From positions 62,001 through 126,000 of the forward strand of contig WOAB01000476.1 of the NCBI GenBank assembly GCA_027886185.1: a DNA stretch of 64,000 bases, given 5' to 3'. Position numbers and translations under genes: made by a program. The notes below the pieces were generated by a model. That model was not told the DNA's origin and ran no database searches. It saw only the letters and a list, made by a program, of their open reading frames with translations. Shown here piece by piece: positions 25,705 through 36,266 of this stretch (the first letter of the stretch is position 1; each line of letters opens with the position of its first letter). This DNA is from Rheum nobile. Its lineage: Eukaryota > Streptophyta > Magnoliopsida > Caryophyllales > Polygonaceae.

Positions 25705-26432
25705 TGTTGTGCGTATGCACAAGCCAAGATCCGTACGGTACAAGACGAAGGGCACCAAGACTTTGGTTTAACACCTTCTCGGCTAATCTTTCAAGGATAG
25801 GACATTTGATGTGTTTGATTGTGACTCTAAACAATAGCTTGATGGAGATTTGACTAAAAAGGGAAATGGATATAACTCTCATGAAAGAATTTCATGAAGA
25901 GTTTGGGATAAGTATCTCACGACCCTTGGATGCAACTCACCAAGAACAATGAGACGAGGTTGAACACTCATGGATACGACAAACCATGATCACCCAACCG
26001 CCTTCGGATATGACACACCAAAGGGTGTTTTGGATACGACTCACCGAAACAAGACTAAGGGTTCAAGGATAGGTACCACCTCAGAAACCATCGTCCAAGA
26101 GGCTTGAAATGCACTAAACACTCGGTTTATATCTCCATTCAAGTCTAAGGAACATACAATGCATGGCCACCATTGTATAGGTGCCGAAATACAAAATAAG
26201 AAAATCTTTAATTAACTCCACTAACCTACCCACTAACCTAAGCATGACTTAGGCCACTAGATAGGCCACTAACTACTAATAACCACCTAGCTAACTAACA
26301 AAAAGGGAAATAATAGCAAAACACATAAAATATCATCCCATTATTAATCTTCACGTCCTTGCATGAGGTTCCACCGATCCTTGGATGATCCCGTCTTTTG
26401 TGAGATGTTTCATGGGATCCGTGATCACATCA
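25705..26432 (-). repeat. 3' LTR of the short element (728 bp)
   Basis: It pairs with 27282-27994. It carries 15 bp (TGGGATCCGTGATCA) not present in the other LTR, at a site flanked by CA repeats. It also has scattered substitutions, so the insertion is not very recent. Confidence 0.9.
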
Positions 26433-27281
26433 TCCTCCTCTCCTTAAGGAAGATTCGACCTTGAATCTTCGTTGATTTCCCTCACAAAGTTGATCACATT
26501 GATGCTCTTCATCCCTTTTGCATAGCCTTCAAAGTTGCTGCACTTGATGTCACGGATTAGAACTTACTTTTGCTATGCCACACCAAACTTCTGTAGGGCT
26601 GGGTACTATGGAAGAGTGGAGGCCGTGTTGGAGTGGAAAGGAGTAAGAATAGGGAAATCGGTTATGTTTGTTTACAAAGAGATCTAGGAAGATCTTTGTG
26701 GTTCGGTGGGTAACTCAACCGAGGCCCTACTCTTTTTTTTTTTTGTATTCCTTAACCACTAATTAATACTAATTAAGTGGGCTAGGAACAAGGCATGGTC
26801 GTGGGAAAGAAATGGGTAGTGGTGGCCAGTATGGAGTTTTAACGTGGAGGTTAAGATGGGTGGGTGGAAAAACACTAAATACCTCCTTCAACTATGGCTG
26901 GCCACTCCTTCCTAAATTTGTCTCCTTTACCTCCTCTTCCCTTGTCTCTTCATGGTTGGAACCTCCGCTCAAGGTAAGCCTTCGAGGATTCCGAGGCCAA
27001 GGCAACGCCGGCTGCAGCGAACGACGGCCAAGAAGGCACCCGTTTTTTGCGTTGATTTGGCAAGCTTGGCCCATTGATGATGAAACTCGATCGTGAGGCT
27101 TCAGGTGAAGAGTAAGGGCAGCTGAGACCAAAAATAGGACCCATGGGCATCAAACAATGACTTTCGGGGCCGATAGTAGTCGAGGACTCTTTGGCCACGT
27201 CGGTGCAAGGTGTTGACGTCGGACGGCCTTCTTTTGGAGAGCAAAGCACCTCCCTTCGCCTTGAATGGCTCTGATACCACT
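26433..27281 (-). other. Internal region of the short element (PPT and PBS, no ORF assigned)
   Basis: The PPT is at its left end and the PBS complement (GGCTCTGATACCA) at 27267-27279. Small frames exist on both strands (for example 26812-27096 and 26950-27297) but match nothing recognised. A T-run lies at about 26731-26742. Confidence 0.8.
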
Positions 27282-27994
27282 TGATGTGCGTGAACACAAG
27301 CCAAGATCCGTACGATACAAGATGAAGGGCGCCAAGATTTTGGTTTGGCCATCTCTTGGCTAAGCTCTCTTAGATAGGATATTTGATGTGTTTCATTGTG
27401 ACTCTAAACACTAGCTTGATGGAGATTTGACTCAAAACGGGAAATGGATATAACTCTCATGAAGAGGTTCATGAAGAGTTTGGGATAAGTATCTCTCGAC
27501 CCTTGGATACGACTCACCAAGAACCTTGAGACAAGGTTGAACACTCATGGATACGACACACCATGATCACCCAACCGCCTTCGGATATGACACACCAAAG
27601 GGTGTTTCAGATACGACTCACTGAAACAAGACTAAGGGTTTGAGGATAGGTACCACCTCGGAAACCATCGTCCAAGAGGCTTGAAATGCACTAAACACTC
27701 GATTTATATCTCCATTCAAGTCTAAGGAACATACAATGCATGGCCACCATTATATAGGTGCCGAAATACAAAATAAGAAAATCTTTAATTAACTCCACTA
27801 ACCTACACACTAACCTAAGCATGACTTAGGCCACTAGATAGGCCACTAACTACTAATAACCACCTAGCTAATTAACAAAAAAGGAAATAATAGCAAAACA
27901 CATAAAATATCATCCCATAGTTAATCTTCACGTCCTTGCATGAGGTTCCACCGATCCTTGGATGATCCCGTCTTTTGTGAGATGTTTCACATCA
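27282..27994 (-). repeat. 5' LTR of the short element (713 bp)
   Basis: It pairs with 25705-26432, adjoins the PBS and is followed on the plus strand by the GACGT duplication. Its outer end lacks the 15 bp present in the partner LTR. Confidence 0.9.
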
Positions 27995-27999
27995 GACGT

Positions 28000-28229
28000 T
28001 TACTTCCAATTCAGCTTTTTTCATTTCATGGCTATTTATTGCGTGTTATTTGTAAGAGAAAACAACAACTGAAATTCAAGAGGCCTTGGTGTTTTTTTTT
28101 TCAATTTCTTATTTCTTGCTTTTAAATGTGAATTGCAGGCAAGGGAAAATCAGTATAAATATGGTCATTAATTAGTAAGTTTTAATGTATATCAGTAGAT
28201 ATTACGATTTAACTATGGGATGATATTTT
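28000..28229. other. Flank between the short element and truncated Tekay gag
   Basis: AT-rich with a T-run and a 3'-splice-like TTGCAGG at about 28132-28138. No exon can be supported. The left limit of the gag similarity is about 28230, so the 5' LTR, leader and gag N-terminus of the Tekay-type element are missing. Confidence 0.45.
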
Positions 28230-28757
28230 ATGTATATTGTGGCCAAGTTCAATCACCTGTTGCAGTATGCTGGGTCGGAAGTGTCCAGTGAAGAGCAGAA
28301 GATCTGGCATTTCCACGAGTGGATGAATCCAGATATCAAGCCACTGATGGTGCGCCACAGATGCTTTACCTTGGAGCAGTATGTGGATGCTGCCTATAAG
28401 TTGGAGGTGACTCTGGAGGAGTCGACGAGAAAGTGCAATCGCCAGAGACCGGCATAGAGCCAGCCTCAGGCAAGTGGGTTCAAGCGACCCGCGCCACCGT
28501 CAAATTATGCCAAGTCTGGCCGGGCGAGAACAGAGGCGACTCAGGTAGGGTCCGCTCAGCACTCGGGTCAGGGCAAGAATCCGATCCAGTGTTACAATTG
28601 TGGCACACCGGGGCACAAGATTAATGAGTGTCTGAAGGATGGGAAGACGTGTTTTGCCTGCGGAAAGGAGGGGCACTTGCAGACTTTTTGTCTGCAAAGG
28701 AGACAGAAGGGAGCTGAGTCACATCAAGGGTCTGTTAGTCATAACAACCGACCCTGA
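28230..28757 (+). pseudogene. gag: Gag C-terminal fragment with two zinc knuckles
   Basis: The frame starts in the conserved retrotransposon Gag capsid region (around KIWHFHEWMNPDIKP). It meets a TAG at 28455-28457 and continues in the same frame. Two CCHC zinc knuckles follow: CYNCGTPGHKINEC at 28590-28631 and CFACGKEGHLQTFC at 28650-28691. These bind genomic RNA during particle assembly. A TGA at 28755-28757 separates it from the protease region. The N-terminal part of Gag is absent because the element is truncated at about 28230. Confidence 0.75.
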
Positions 28758-29597
28758 TTCAAGCCAGTGGAGACTCCTAGCCCTTCGACGCAGACAACTG
28801 CTCAGAATAGGGAAAAGGCCCCAGCTGCTTCTGGAGGTCAAGGTCAGCGACTCTACGAGATGCATGAGGTTAACGGACCTAATGCTCTGATTGCTCAAGG
28901 TACTTTATACCTTCATTCTACTTCTGTGTGTATATTGTTTGATTCAGGTGCTACTCGTTCTTTCATCTCAGAGAATTGTATAAGTAAGCTAGGCTTAGTA
29001 TGCAATAAGGTTTATGAGCCTTTTGTAGTGAATCTTCCCAATGGTGAACAGTTGGTTGGAACCATGCGTCTGTCAGAATTTCCGATTACTATTCAAGGTC
29101 AGAAGTTTGAAGAAGATTTTATCTGTATAGCCATGACTCCATACGACATTATTCTCGGGATGGATTGGCTGACGCGTCATGGGGCGGTGATCGATTTCAG
29201 CTCAAGGACTATGACAGTTTCATTTGGGGGCCAGTTTGTATGCAAGTTTAAGGGTCGTAATGACGCTAATAACGACAAGCTCATCAATGCGATGGCTGCG
29301 TGTAAGCTACTTCGACAAGGTTGTGTCGGGTATCTGTGCTATCTGGATAAGCCCAAGAGAGATGAGGCCTCAGTTCTTGATAGTCCTGTAATTCATGAGT
29401 TTTCGGATGTCTTTCCGGAGGAGATTCTCGGTTTACCCCCAAATCGTGATGTGGAGTTCACCATTGATCTTGAGCCTGGTACCGCGCCGATTTCTAAGGA
29501 ACCGTATCGGATGGCTCCACCTGAGATGCAAGAGTTGAAGAAGAAACTCGAGGACCTTCTTGAGAAAGGATACATAAGGCCGAGTGCATCGCCTTAG
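28758..29597 (+). pseudogene. pol: Aspartic protease and start of reverse transcriptase
   Basis: The frame is continuous with Gag. The protease catalytic triplet DSG (in LFDSGATRSFIS) is encoded at 28941-28949. A later ILGMDWLTRHGA stretch is the conserved second half of the fold. The LPPNRDVEFTIDLEPGTAPI and LLEKGYIRPSASP motifs mark the N-terminal reverse transcriptase connection. A TAG at 29595-29597 ends the frame just before the KKKDGS motif of reverse transcriptase. No frameshift is seen, only stops. Confidence 0.85.
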
Positions 29598-30128
29598 GGC
29601 GCTCCGGTCTTGTTTGTCAAGAAGAAGGATGGTTCGTTTCAACTTTGTATCGACTATCGTGAGTTGAACAAGGTCACGGTCAAGAATAAGTATCCATTGC
29701 CTAGGATTGATGATCTGTTGGATCAACTGCAGGGAGCAAAATTCTTTTCCAAGATCGACCTGAGATCTGGTTACCATCAGCTCAGGATTCATGAGGAAGA
29801 TATTTCAAGGACTGCATTCCGGACGAGGTATGGACACTGCGAATTTGTAGTCATGCCATTTGGGTTAACTAATGCTCTGGCAGTCTTCATGGATCTGATG
29901 CATAGATGTTTCCACCAATATTTAGATAAGTTCATGGTGGTCTTCATCGACGATATTCTGATCTATTCCCCGAGTGAGGAAGCTCATGAGGAACATCTTC
30001 GTATCACCTTGTCAATCCTTAGACAAAATCAGTTGTATGCGAAGTTGTCTAAATCTGACTTCTGGATCAAGGAAGTGGCTTTCTTGGGCCATGTGATCAA
30101 TAATGATGGGGTGATGGTCGACCCCTAG
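29598..30128 (+). pseudogene. pol: Reverse transcriptase palm and fingers
   Basis: The same frame encodes KKDGSFQLCIDYRELN, FSKIDLRSGYHQ, VMPFGLTNA and the catalytic VVFIDDILIYS, with the two aspartates at 29949-29954. All conserved reverse transcriptase blocks are present in order. A TAG at 30126-30128 interrupts the frame after the NNDGVMVDP segment. The substitution NALAVFM in the usually NAPAVFM motif is a likely decay mutation. Confidence 0.87.
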
Positions 30129-30821
30129 AAGATTGAAGCGGTAGCCAACTGGAAGCGGCCTCAGAATGTGAAGGAGGTGCGCAGTTTCTTGGGACTAGCG
30201 GGATATTACAGAAGGTTCGTGGAGGGATTTTCTAAGATTGCTCTACCCATGACCGGTTTGCTCCGCAAGGTCCATAAGAAATTTGTGTGGGACGACAAGT
30301 GTGAGACAAGCTTTCAGAAGTTGAAGAAGTTCTTGACCTCCGCACCAGTTTTGGCGCTACAAGAGGGAACCGATGGTTATGTGGTCTATAGTGACGCTTC
30401 AAAGCATGGGTTAGGATGTGTACTGATGAAAAAAGGGAAGGTTATTGCGTACGCATCTCGGCAGTTGAAAACCTATGAGGCAAACTATCCGACGCATGAT
30501 CTGGAGTTAGCGGCTGTGGTTTTCGCGTTGAAGATTTGGAGGCACTATCTCTATGGTGTTAGGTGCCAAGTCTTCACCGATTATAAGAGTCTCAAGTATG
30601 TGTTCACTCAGAGGGAGTTGAATATGAGACAACGTCGTTGGTTAGAGCTACTCAAGGACTACGACATCGAGTTGCTGTATCATTCGGTCAAGGCTAACGT
30701 GGTGGCCGATGCATTGAGCCGGAAGACGCCGCACGAGACCGTAGTGGCTCTACTCACTGCTCAGACCAAACTGAACCAAGGATTGTACGAGATTGACGTC
30801 TTGTATGATCAACGTCGATGA
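30129..30821 (+). pseudogene. pol: Reverse transcriptase thumb and RNase H
   Basis: FLGLAGYYRRFVEGF is the gypsy thumb motif. The RNase H domain follows with its acidic residues in YSDASK, HDLELAAV, FTDYKSLKYV and VADALSRK. FTDYKSL deviates from the usual FTDHKSL. A TGA at 30819-30821 closes this open stretch. Frame is kept with the preceding and following parts. Confidence 0.86.
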
Positions 30822-31979
30822 TGCCTGAGTATGCTGGAGATTCAGGCTATGCTACTTGATCAGATCAGGGAGAAGCAGGTTGATGATGTGGTCTTGGTGA
30901 AGTTAAGCAGTGAAGTGATGGACGGGAAAGCCCCCGGATTCGTGATTCAGGAGGATGGATCACTTTGGTTTCAGGACCGGATTTGTGTGCCTGACGTGGA
31001 TGGCCTTCGCCAGTTGGTGATGAAGGAGGCCTATTCGTCAGCTTATTCTGTACATCTAGGATCTAGTAAGATGTACAAAGACCTCAGAAAGAAATTCTGG
31101 TGGCCCAATATGAAGTGGGACATAGCGGAATTTGCGGCGAAATGCTTGACTTGTCAGAAAGTCAAGATAGAACACCGTAGACCAGGTGGTGAATTGCTAC
31201 CTCTCCCAGTTCCACAATAGAAGTGGGAGGATATTGCTATGGACTTCGTCACGGGGTTGCCGAAGACTCAGAGTCAAAAGGATGCTATATGGGTAATCAT
31301 TGACAGGCTCACAAAGAGTGCTCACTTCGTGGCTATTAAGTCAACATGGGGAACCCAAAAGCTATCAGAAGTTTTCCTACACAAGATTGTCCGTTTGCAT
31401 GGTACACCAAAGACCATTGTATCGGATCGTGACGGCCGATTCATGTCGAGATTCTGGAAGGAACTCCACAAGGCCATGGGAACTGAGTTGAGGTTCAGTA
31501 TTGCGTTTCATCCTCAGACGGATGGACAGTCTGAGAGGACCATCTAGAAATTGGAGAATATGCTAAGAGCTTGCATACTTGATCGTCCGACCAGCTGGGA
31601 GAACAACCTATGTCTGATTGAATTCACGTACAACAATAGTTGGCATTCTACCATTAAGATGGCTCCATTCGAGGCTTTGTACGGTCGGAAGTGCAGATCT
31701 CCAATTTGTTGGGACGAGAATGCCGAAAAGGTTCTGCTCGGACCGGAGTTAGTCGAAAGGACTGCCTCGGACATTGCTTTGATCAGACAACGAATGTTGA
31801 TAGCTCAGAGTCGACAGAAGTCTTATGCAAATCTGAAAAGCAGGAATGTCGAGTTTGAGGTTGGTGACAAAGTATTTGTCAGGGTGTCGCCATCCAAGGG
31901 TGTGTTGAGGTTCGGCAAGCGTGGGAAGCTTAACCCTCGCTACGTGGGACCGTTTGAGATCCTTGACAGGGTGGGGTCT
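30822..31979 (+). pseudogene. pol: Integrase zinc-binding and catalytic core
   Basis: The zinc-binding region retains VHLGSSKMY and CLTCQK, but the first histidine position reads EAYSSAYS, so the HHCC finger may be damaged. The core keeps DDE residues: Asp in AMDFVTGL (31242-31244), Asp in VSDRDGRF (31425-31427) and Glu in GQSERTI (31533-31535). TAG stops occur at 31218-31220 and 31545-31547. The C-terminal GPFEILDRVG segment is cut at 31979 by the inverted-LTR element, with GGTCT duplicated. Confidence 0.86.
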
Positions 31980-32865
31980 TGATGCGACCCTGCAACGACC
32001 CAAGTCGGGCTCAAGCAAGCCCCATGCGTCCAAGACCTTGGAGACCACCTTGGTTCAAGACGAGGAACAACGCGATGACTGTGAGCTCAGAAGAGCCAAG
32101 TATGAAGACCGCGATCTTCATCAAGCATCTTTATCCAAGTCCAAAGATCGTGTGCCTCAACGCGTCTTCCTTTAAGCGACTCCATGTTGAACGAGATCTC
32201 CCTCAAGCGGCTCAACCACCTTCATCACTTCACGCGTTCTTTCTGAAGATTGCGTTCTTTTTAGATAGTTTCCTTATTTATAGCGTTTTAGATATTTTCC
32301 TTATTTATAGCATTTTAGATAGTTTCCTTTTTAGTCGTTCTATCTTTTAGGGCGAGTGTCTTTTGCATGCTTGCATGGGCTAGCCCTTAGGTTCTTTTCG
32401 ACCCAAGCCCATTAGGTCTTGGTCGAGATACCTTGGCTATTTAAAGCCTCCTTTGTTATTGTTATTTCTCACATTCAAGTTAAAGTTCAAGGTTTAAAGT
32501 CGAGTGTTAAATCCTCCTTCCCTTGATCGGACGTCACCCATATCCCTCTCATCCCCATTCCCTCCGCCGCCGATGCTACGGCAAACTGCTTGATCTTCTC
32601 AAGCCAATCTATCTTCGCATCTCATTCACCCACAGTCGACGCTATGACACCCCAAAGGCTTGACCTTTCCAGCCTTATATCCCTTCACCAAATCGCTTCC
32701 GCCACCGCTTCTACCGCCCAATTCATCGCGTTTCCCGTTCGCGATCATCACCATCACCGCGTTCCCCTTCAAAATCACAACAGCAAGTGACTTCCTACCC
32801 AAGACTAGATCCAAAAGTCATCACCTTTGGCAATTCGACTTGTCACAGGAGACAAGGACACATCA
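31980..32865 (+). repeat. LTR 1 of the inverted-LTR element (886 bp)
   Basis: It starts TGATGCGACC and ends GGACACATCA two bases before the PBS. A CTATTTAAAG TATA-like motif lies near 32438-32447. It is about as similar to the inverted LTR at the other end as to the second plus LTR. Confidence 0.88.
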
Positions 32866-32867
32866 AC

Positions 32868-32880
32868 TGGTATCAGAGCC
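32868..32880 (+). other. Primer binding site (initiator tRNA-Met type)
   Basis: TGGTATCAGAGCC, complementary to the 3' end of initiator tRNA-Met, two bases after the LTR. It fixes plus as the orientation of this part of the element. Confidence 0.88.
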
Positions 32881-33199
32881 CAGCAGTCTTGTATGTCACA
32901 TTTGTCCTTATCCAAACCCCCAAGATTTCACCTTTAACCAAAAGATATTATCTTCCCTTATCCATATCTTTCCCCAATCTTATCTTTTTCCATATAGCAA
33001 ACCCTTTCCTTATCTTTCGGACTAGATAAGATCTTTCCTTAACCAAAAGATTTTATCTTCCCTTAGCCTTCCCTCTGCATATCCGAACAACCCTAGCCCC
33101 CCCCACGACACAAACCCACTCCCTAACCCACCCGTCATTAACCACGGCCGAACCCAACACCTAACCCGGATCCATGACCGAGCCATAGACCCCTTTTTC

Positions 33200-33907
33200 A
33201 TGCCCCATTTGTACCTTTACTTCGAGCCCGACGAGTGGAACCGCGGCCCTTGGTTCGGTGGCGTCAACCCGGACTGGATCCTGCCGCCACGACTACATGC
33301 CCCGCCGCATCCACGCACAGACGCGCCCCAGCCGCGACGTCGCACCCAGCACCGCGACGATGACCCCGACTGGATTCCTCCCCCTCGGCTCCGACAACAG
33401 GTCCGCACGCACGACCGCCAATGCAAGCGGACCATGTATGACACCCATATTGACGCGCGACGCCAGACCCCCGACAAAGACCATATACGTACCCGGTCTA
33501 GCACCAACATTGAGCGGCGACCCGTTGCCACCGTCCCTGAGCTCACACCCGCACAACGCGAAATCCAACAGCTACGGCACGAGATTGCCCGCCTCAGAGC
33601 CGAGTTGACCGCGTCGCCTCTGCCCATCAAGCCGACATCCGGCGTGTCACCTAACAAACCACCTGTCGCGTCAGCGTATCCGTTCTTCAGTGAACCCGCT
33701 GTCGTGCCCGTTACCGCACATCCGGATCCGAACATCAACGAATCAAGACCGGCGCCCGCTACCGCGACAACACTGCCTATAGACGCCCTAACTGCACCCG
33801 TTGCCGCACCAGCAGGTCCGACCCCGACTGAGAAGCCTGTTGCCGTGCCACTGAGTCCGACGACGTTTGCACCCGTGCCCATGGATGCAGGTCCGTACTC
33901 CATCTAA
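33200..33907 (+). CDS. Proline-rich 235-aa ORF carried by the non-autonomous element
   Basis: This is the only long frame in the ~1.2-kb internal region, starting at ATG 33200 and ending at TAA. The protein is rich in Pro, Ala, Thr and Arg. It has two related stretches (WILPPRLHAPP near residue 26 and DWIPPPRLRQQ near 57). A short heptad-like segment (about residues 115-140, QREIQQLRHEIARLRAEL) may form a coiled coil. No zinc knuckle, protease or polymerase motif is visible. The DNA is GC- and CpG-rich, unlike the flanking AT-rich leader. It could be an unusual Gag-like or captured sequence. The overlapping minus frame (33217-33903) is probably a by-product of GC content. Function unknown. 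Confidence 0.45.
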   Translation: MPHLYLYFEPDEWNRGPWFGGVNPDWILPPRLHAPPHPRTDAPQPRRRTQHRDDDPDWIPPPRLRQQVRTHDRQCKRTMYDTHIDARRQTPDKDHIRTRSSTNIERRPVATVPELTPAQREIQQLRHEIARLRAELTASPLPIKPTSGVSPNKPPVASAYPFFSEPAVVPVTAHPDPNINESRPAPATATTLPIDALTAPVAAPAGPTPTEKPVAVPLSPTTFAPVPMDAGPYSI

Positions 33908-34108
33908 CCTGCAGCCGTGCATATGGTTGCGATTTTCTGCTTTGGCGCGTCCGCCCCAGCCCTTGAGCCTGCTCCTGAACCAGAGTCTTCCTTGATATTC
34001 TTTGAGGTCCTCCGAGTCGGAAACAAGCCCGACGCCGTCTTCCTGCTACCCGACGAGCGTGTCTTCTCCTTGGCCCCACCCATTTCGAAGCGAGGACACT
34101 TCGATTTT

Positions 34109-34121
34109 AAGGGGAGGAGAA
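34109..34121 (+). other. Polypurine tract
   Basis: AAGGGGAGGAGAA lies directly before the second plus LTR, the standard plus-strand priming site. Confidence 0.85.
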
Positions 34122-35024
34122 TGATGCGACCCTGCATCGACCCAAGCCGGGCTCAAGCGAGCCCCACGCATCCAAGACCTTGGAGACCACCTTGGTTCAA
34201 GACGAGGAAGACCGCGATGACTGTGAGCTCAGAAGAGCCAAGTATGAAGACCGCGATCTTCATCAAGCGTCTTCATCAAAGTCCAAAGATCGCGTGCCTC
34301 AACGCGTCTTCCTTTAAGCGACTCCATGTTGAATGTGATCTCCCTCAAGCGGCTCAACCACCTTCATCACTTCACACGTTCTTTCTGAAGATTGCGTTCT
34401 TTTTATATAGTTTCCTTATTTATAGCGTTTTAGATAGTTTCCTTATTTATAGCGTTTTAGATAGTTTCCTTATTTATAGCGTTTTAGATAGTTTCCTTTT
34501 TAGTCGTTCTATCTTTTAGGGCGAGTGCCTTTTGCATGCTTGTATGGGCTAGCCCTTAGGTTCTTTTCGACCCAAGCCCATTAGGTCTTGGTCGAGATAC
34601 CTTGGCTATTTAAAGCCTCCTTTGTTATTGTTATTTCTCACATTCAAGTTAAAGTTCAAGGTTTAAAGTCGAGTGTTAAATCTTCCTTCCCTTGATCGGA
34701 CGTCACCCATATCCCTCTCATCCCTATTCCCTCCGTCGCTGACACTACGGCAAACTACTTGATCTTCTCAAGCCAATCTATCTTTGCCTCTCCTTCACCC
34801 GCAGTCGACGCTACGACACCCCAAAGGCTTGACCTTTCCAGCCTTATATCCATTCACCAAATCGCTTCCGCCACCGCTATCCATACTTCCCAGACACCGC
34901 TTCTACCACCCAATTCATCGCGTTCTCCCATTCGCGATCATCACCATCACCGCGTTCCCCTTCAGAATCACAATAACAAGTGACTTCCTACCCAAGACCA
35001 TCAAAAAGTCGTCACCTTTGGCAA
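34122..35024 (+). repeat. LTR 2 of the inverted-LTR element (3' end missing)
   Basis: It matches LTR 1 from TGATGCGACC to the CCTTTGGCAA block and lacks the final ~32 bases. At about 35025 it is joined to an inverted PBS/LTR. It carries one extra copy of the TTTCCTTATTTATAGCG unit (near 34410-34500). Confidence 0.86.
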
Positions 35025-35027
35025 ACT

Positions 35028-35949
35028 GCTATGATACCAGTTGATGTGTCCTTGTCTACTGTGACAAGTCGAATTGCCAAAGGTGACAACTTTTGGATCT
35101 AGTCTTGGGTAGGAAGTCACTTGCTGTTGTGATTCTGAAGGGGAACGCGGTGATGGTGATGATCGCGAATGGGAGAACGCGATGAATTGGGTGGTAGAAG
35201 CGGTGGCTGGGAAGTATGGATAGCGGTGGCGGAAGCGATTTGGTGAAGGGATATAAGGCTGGAAAGGTCAAGCCTTTGGGGTGTCGTAGCGTCGACTGCG
35301 GGTCAAGGAGAGGCGAAGATAGATTGGCTTGAGAAGATCAAGCAGTTTGCCGTAGCGTCGGCGACGGAGGGAATGGGGATGAGAGGGATATGGGTGACGT
35401 CCGATCAAGGGAAGGAGGATTTAACACGACTTTAAACCTTGAACTTGAACTTGAACGTGAGAAATAACAATAACAAAGGAGGCTTTAAATAGCCAAGGTA
35501 TCTCGACCAAGACCTAATGGGATTGGGTCGAAAAGAACCTAAGGGCTAGCCCATGCAAGCATGCAAAAGGCACTCGCCCTAAAAGATAGAACGACTAAAA
35601 AAGAAACTATCTAAAACGCTATAAATAAGGAAACTATTTAAAACGCTATAAATAAGGAAACTATCTAAAAAGAACGCAATCTTCAGAAAGAACGCCTGAA
35701 GTGATGAAGGTGGTTGAGCCGCTTGAGGGAGATCGCGTTCAACATGGAGTCGCTTGAAGGAAGACGCGTTGAGGCACACGATCTTTGGACTTGGATGAAG
35801 ACGCTTGATGAAGATCGCGGTCTTCATACTTGGCTCTTCTGAGCTCACAGTCATCGCGTTCTTCCTCGTCTTGAACCAAGGTGGTCTCCAAGGTCTTGGA
35901 CGCGTGGGGCTCGCTTAAGCCCGACTTGGGTCGATGTAGGGTCGCATCA
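35028..35949 (-). repeat. Inverted PBS remnant and LTR 3
   Basis: The LTR proper spans 35042-35949 on the minus strand. Beside it, 35028-35039 is the complement of the PBS with one change (GCTATGATACCA). It is followed on the plus strand by the GGTCT duplication, so the outer end is the U3 start. It is nearly a mirror image of LTR 1. Confidence 0.87.
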
Positions 35950-35954
35950 GGTCT

Positions 35955-36266
35955 CTAGCGTATCGTTTAGCATTGCCGCCGCCGGCGCATCCAGTGTATA
36001 ACGTGTTCCACGTGTCCTTGTTGAGAAAGTACGTGCCAGATGTGTCTCATGTGCTGACTTATGAAGACATCGAGATTCAGGCAAATGGTACCTACGAAGT
36101 GATACCTGTGCGTATTCTCGAACGTCGTGAGAAGCACTTGCGGAACAAGGTGGTACCATTAGTACGGATTCTTTGGTCCAAGTCGGGATCGGATGAGGTT
36201 ACTTGGGAAACCTGGGAGACCGAGGCGGATGTGCTTAGTCATTTTCCCGATCTGTTTTCGGCCTAG
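35955..36266 (+). pseudogene. pol: Integrase C-terminus with chromodomain-like segment
   Basis: This is the continuation of the Tekay-type pol after the inverted-LTR insertion. VYNVFHVSLLRKYVPD is the conserved linker. The segment with PVRILERREKHLRNK, RILWSKSG and VTWETWETEAD is the chromodomain-like fold of Tekay/Del elements, which reads histone marks and guides integration. It ends with TAG at 36264-36266. No stop lies within this part. Confidence 0.85.

Larger units (their letters stand above)
25705..27994 (-). mobile_element. Complete short non-autonomous LTR retrotransposon, TSD GACGT
   Basis: Two direct LTRs (25705-26432 and 27282-27994) flank an 849-bp internal region. GACGT flanks the element on both sides (25700-25704 and 27995-27999). 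On the minus strand the PBS TGGTATCAGAGCC (27267-27279) lies two bases after the 5' LTR. A purine-rich PPT (AGGAGAGGAGGA, about 26433-26444) abuts the 3' LTR. LTR ends are TGATGTG...CA. The interior has no recognisable gag or pol, so it is intermediate in size between TRIM and LARD elements and relies on proteins from other elements. The copia or gypsy parentage is not determinable here. Confidence 0.92.
31980..35949. mobile_element. Non-autonomous LTR element with a third, inverted LTR; TSD GGTCT
   Basis: GGTCT occurs immediately outside both ends (31975-31979 and 35950-35954). Inside are a plus LTR (31980-32865), PBS, ~1.2-kb internal region, PPT, a second plus LTR lacking its last ~32 bases (34122-35024), then an inverted PBS remnant and inverted LTR (35042-35949). 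Both termini of the insertion are therefore the U3 start TGATGCGACCCT, facing inwards, instead of U3 at one end and U5 at the other. The clean 5-bp TSD argues for insertion in this form. It interrupts the integrase C-terminus of the Tekay-type pol. Confidence 0.88.

Noticed and set aside
28080..28140. Possible host intron/exon border (T-run followed by TTGCAGG)
   Set aside because: No exon with coding character follows. The downstream sequence leads into truncated gag.
33217..33903. 228-aa minus-strand frame opposite the proline-rich ORF
   Set aside because: It runs antiparallel to the LTR/PBS orientation of the internal region and reads as low-complexity Gly/Arg/Val. Most likely a GC-content shadow.
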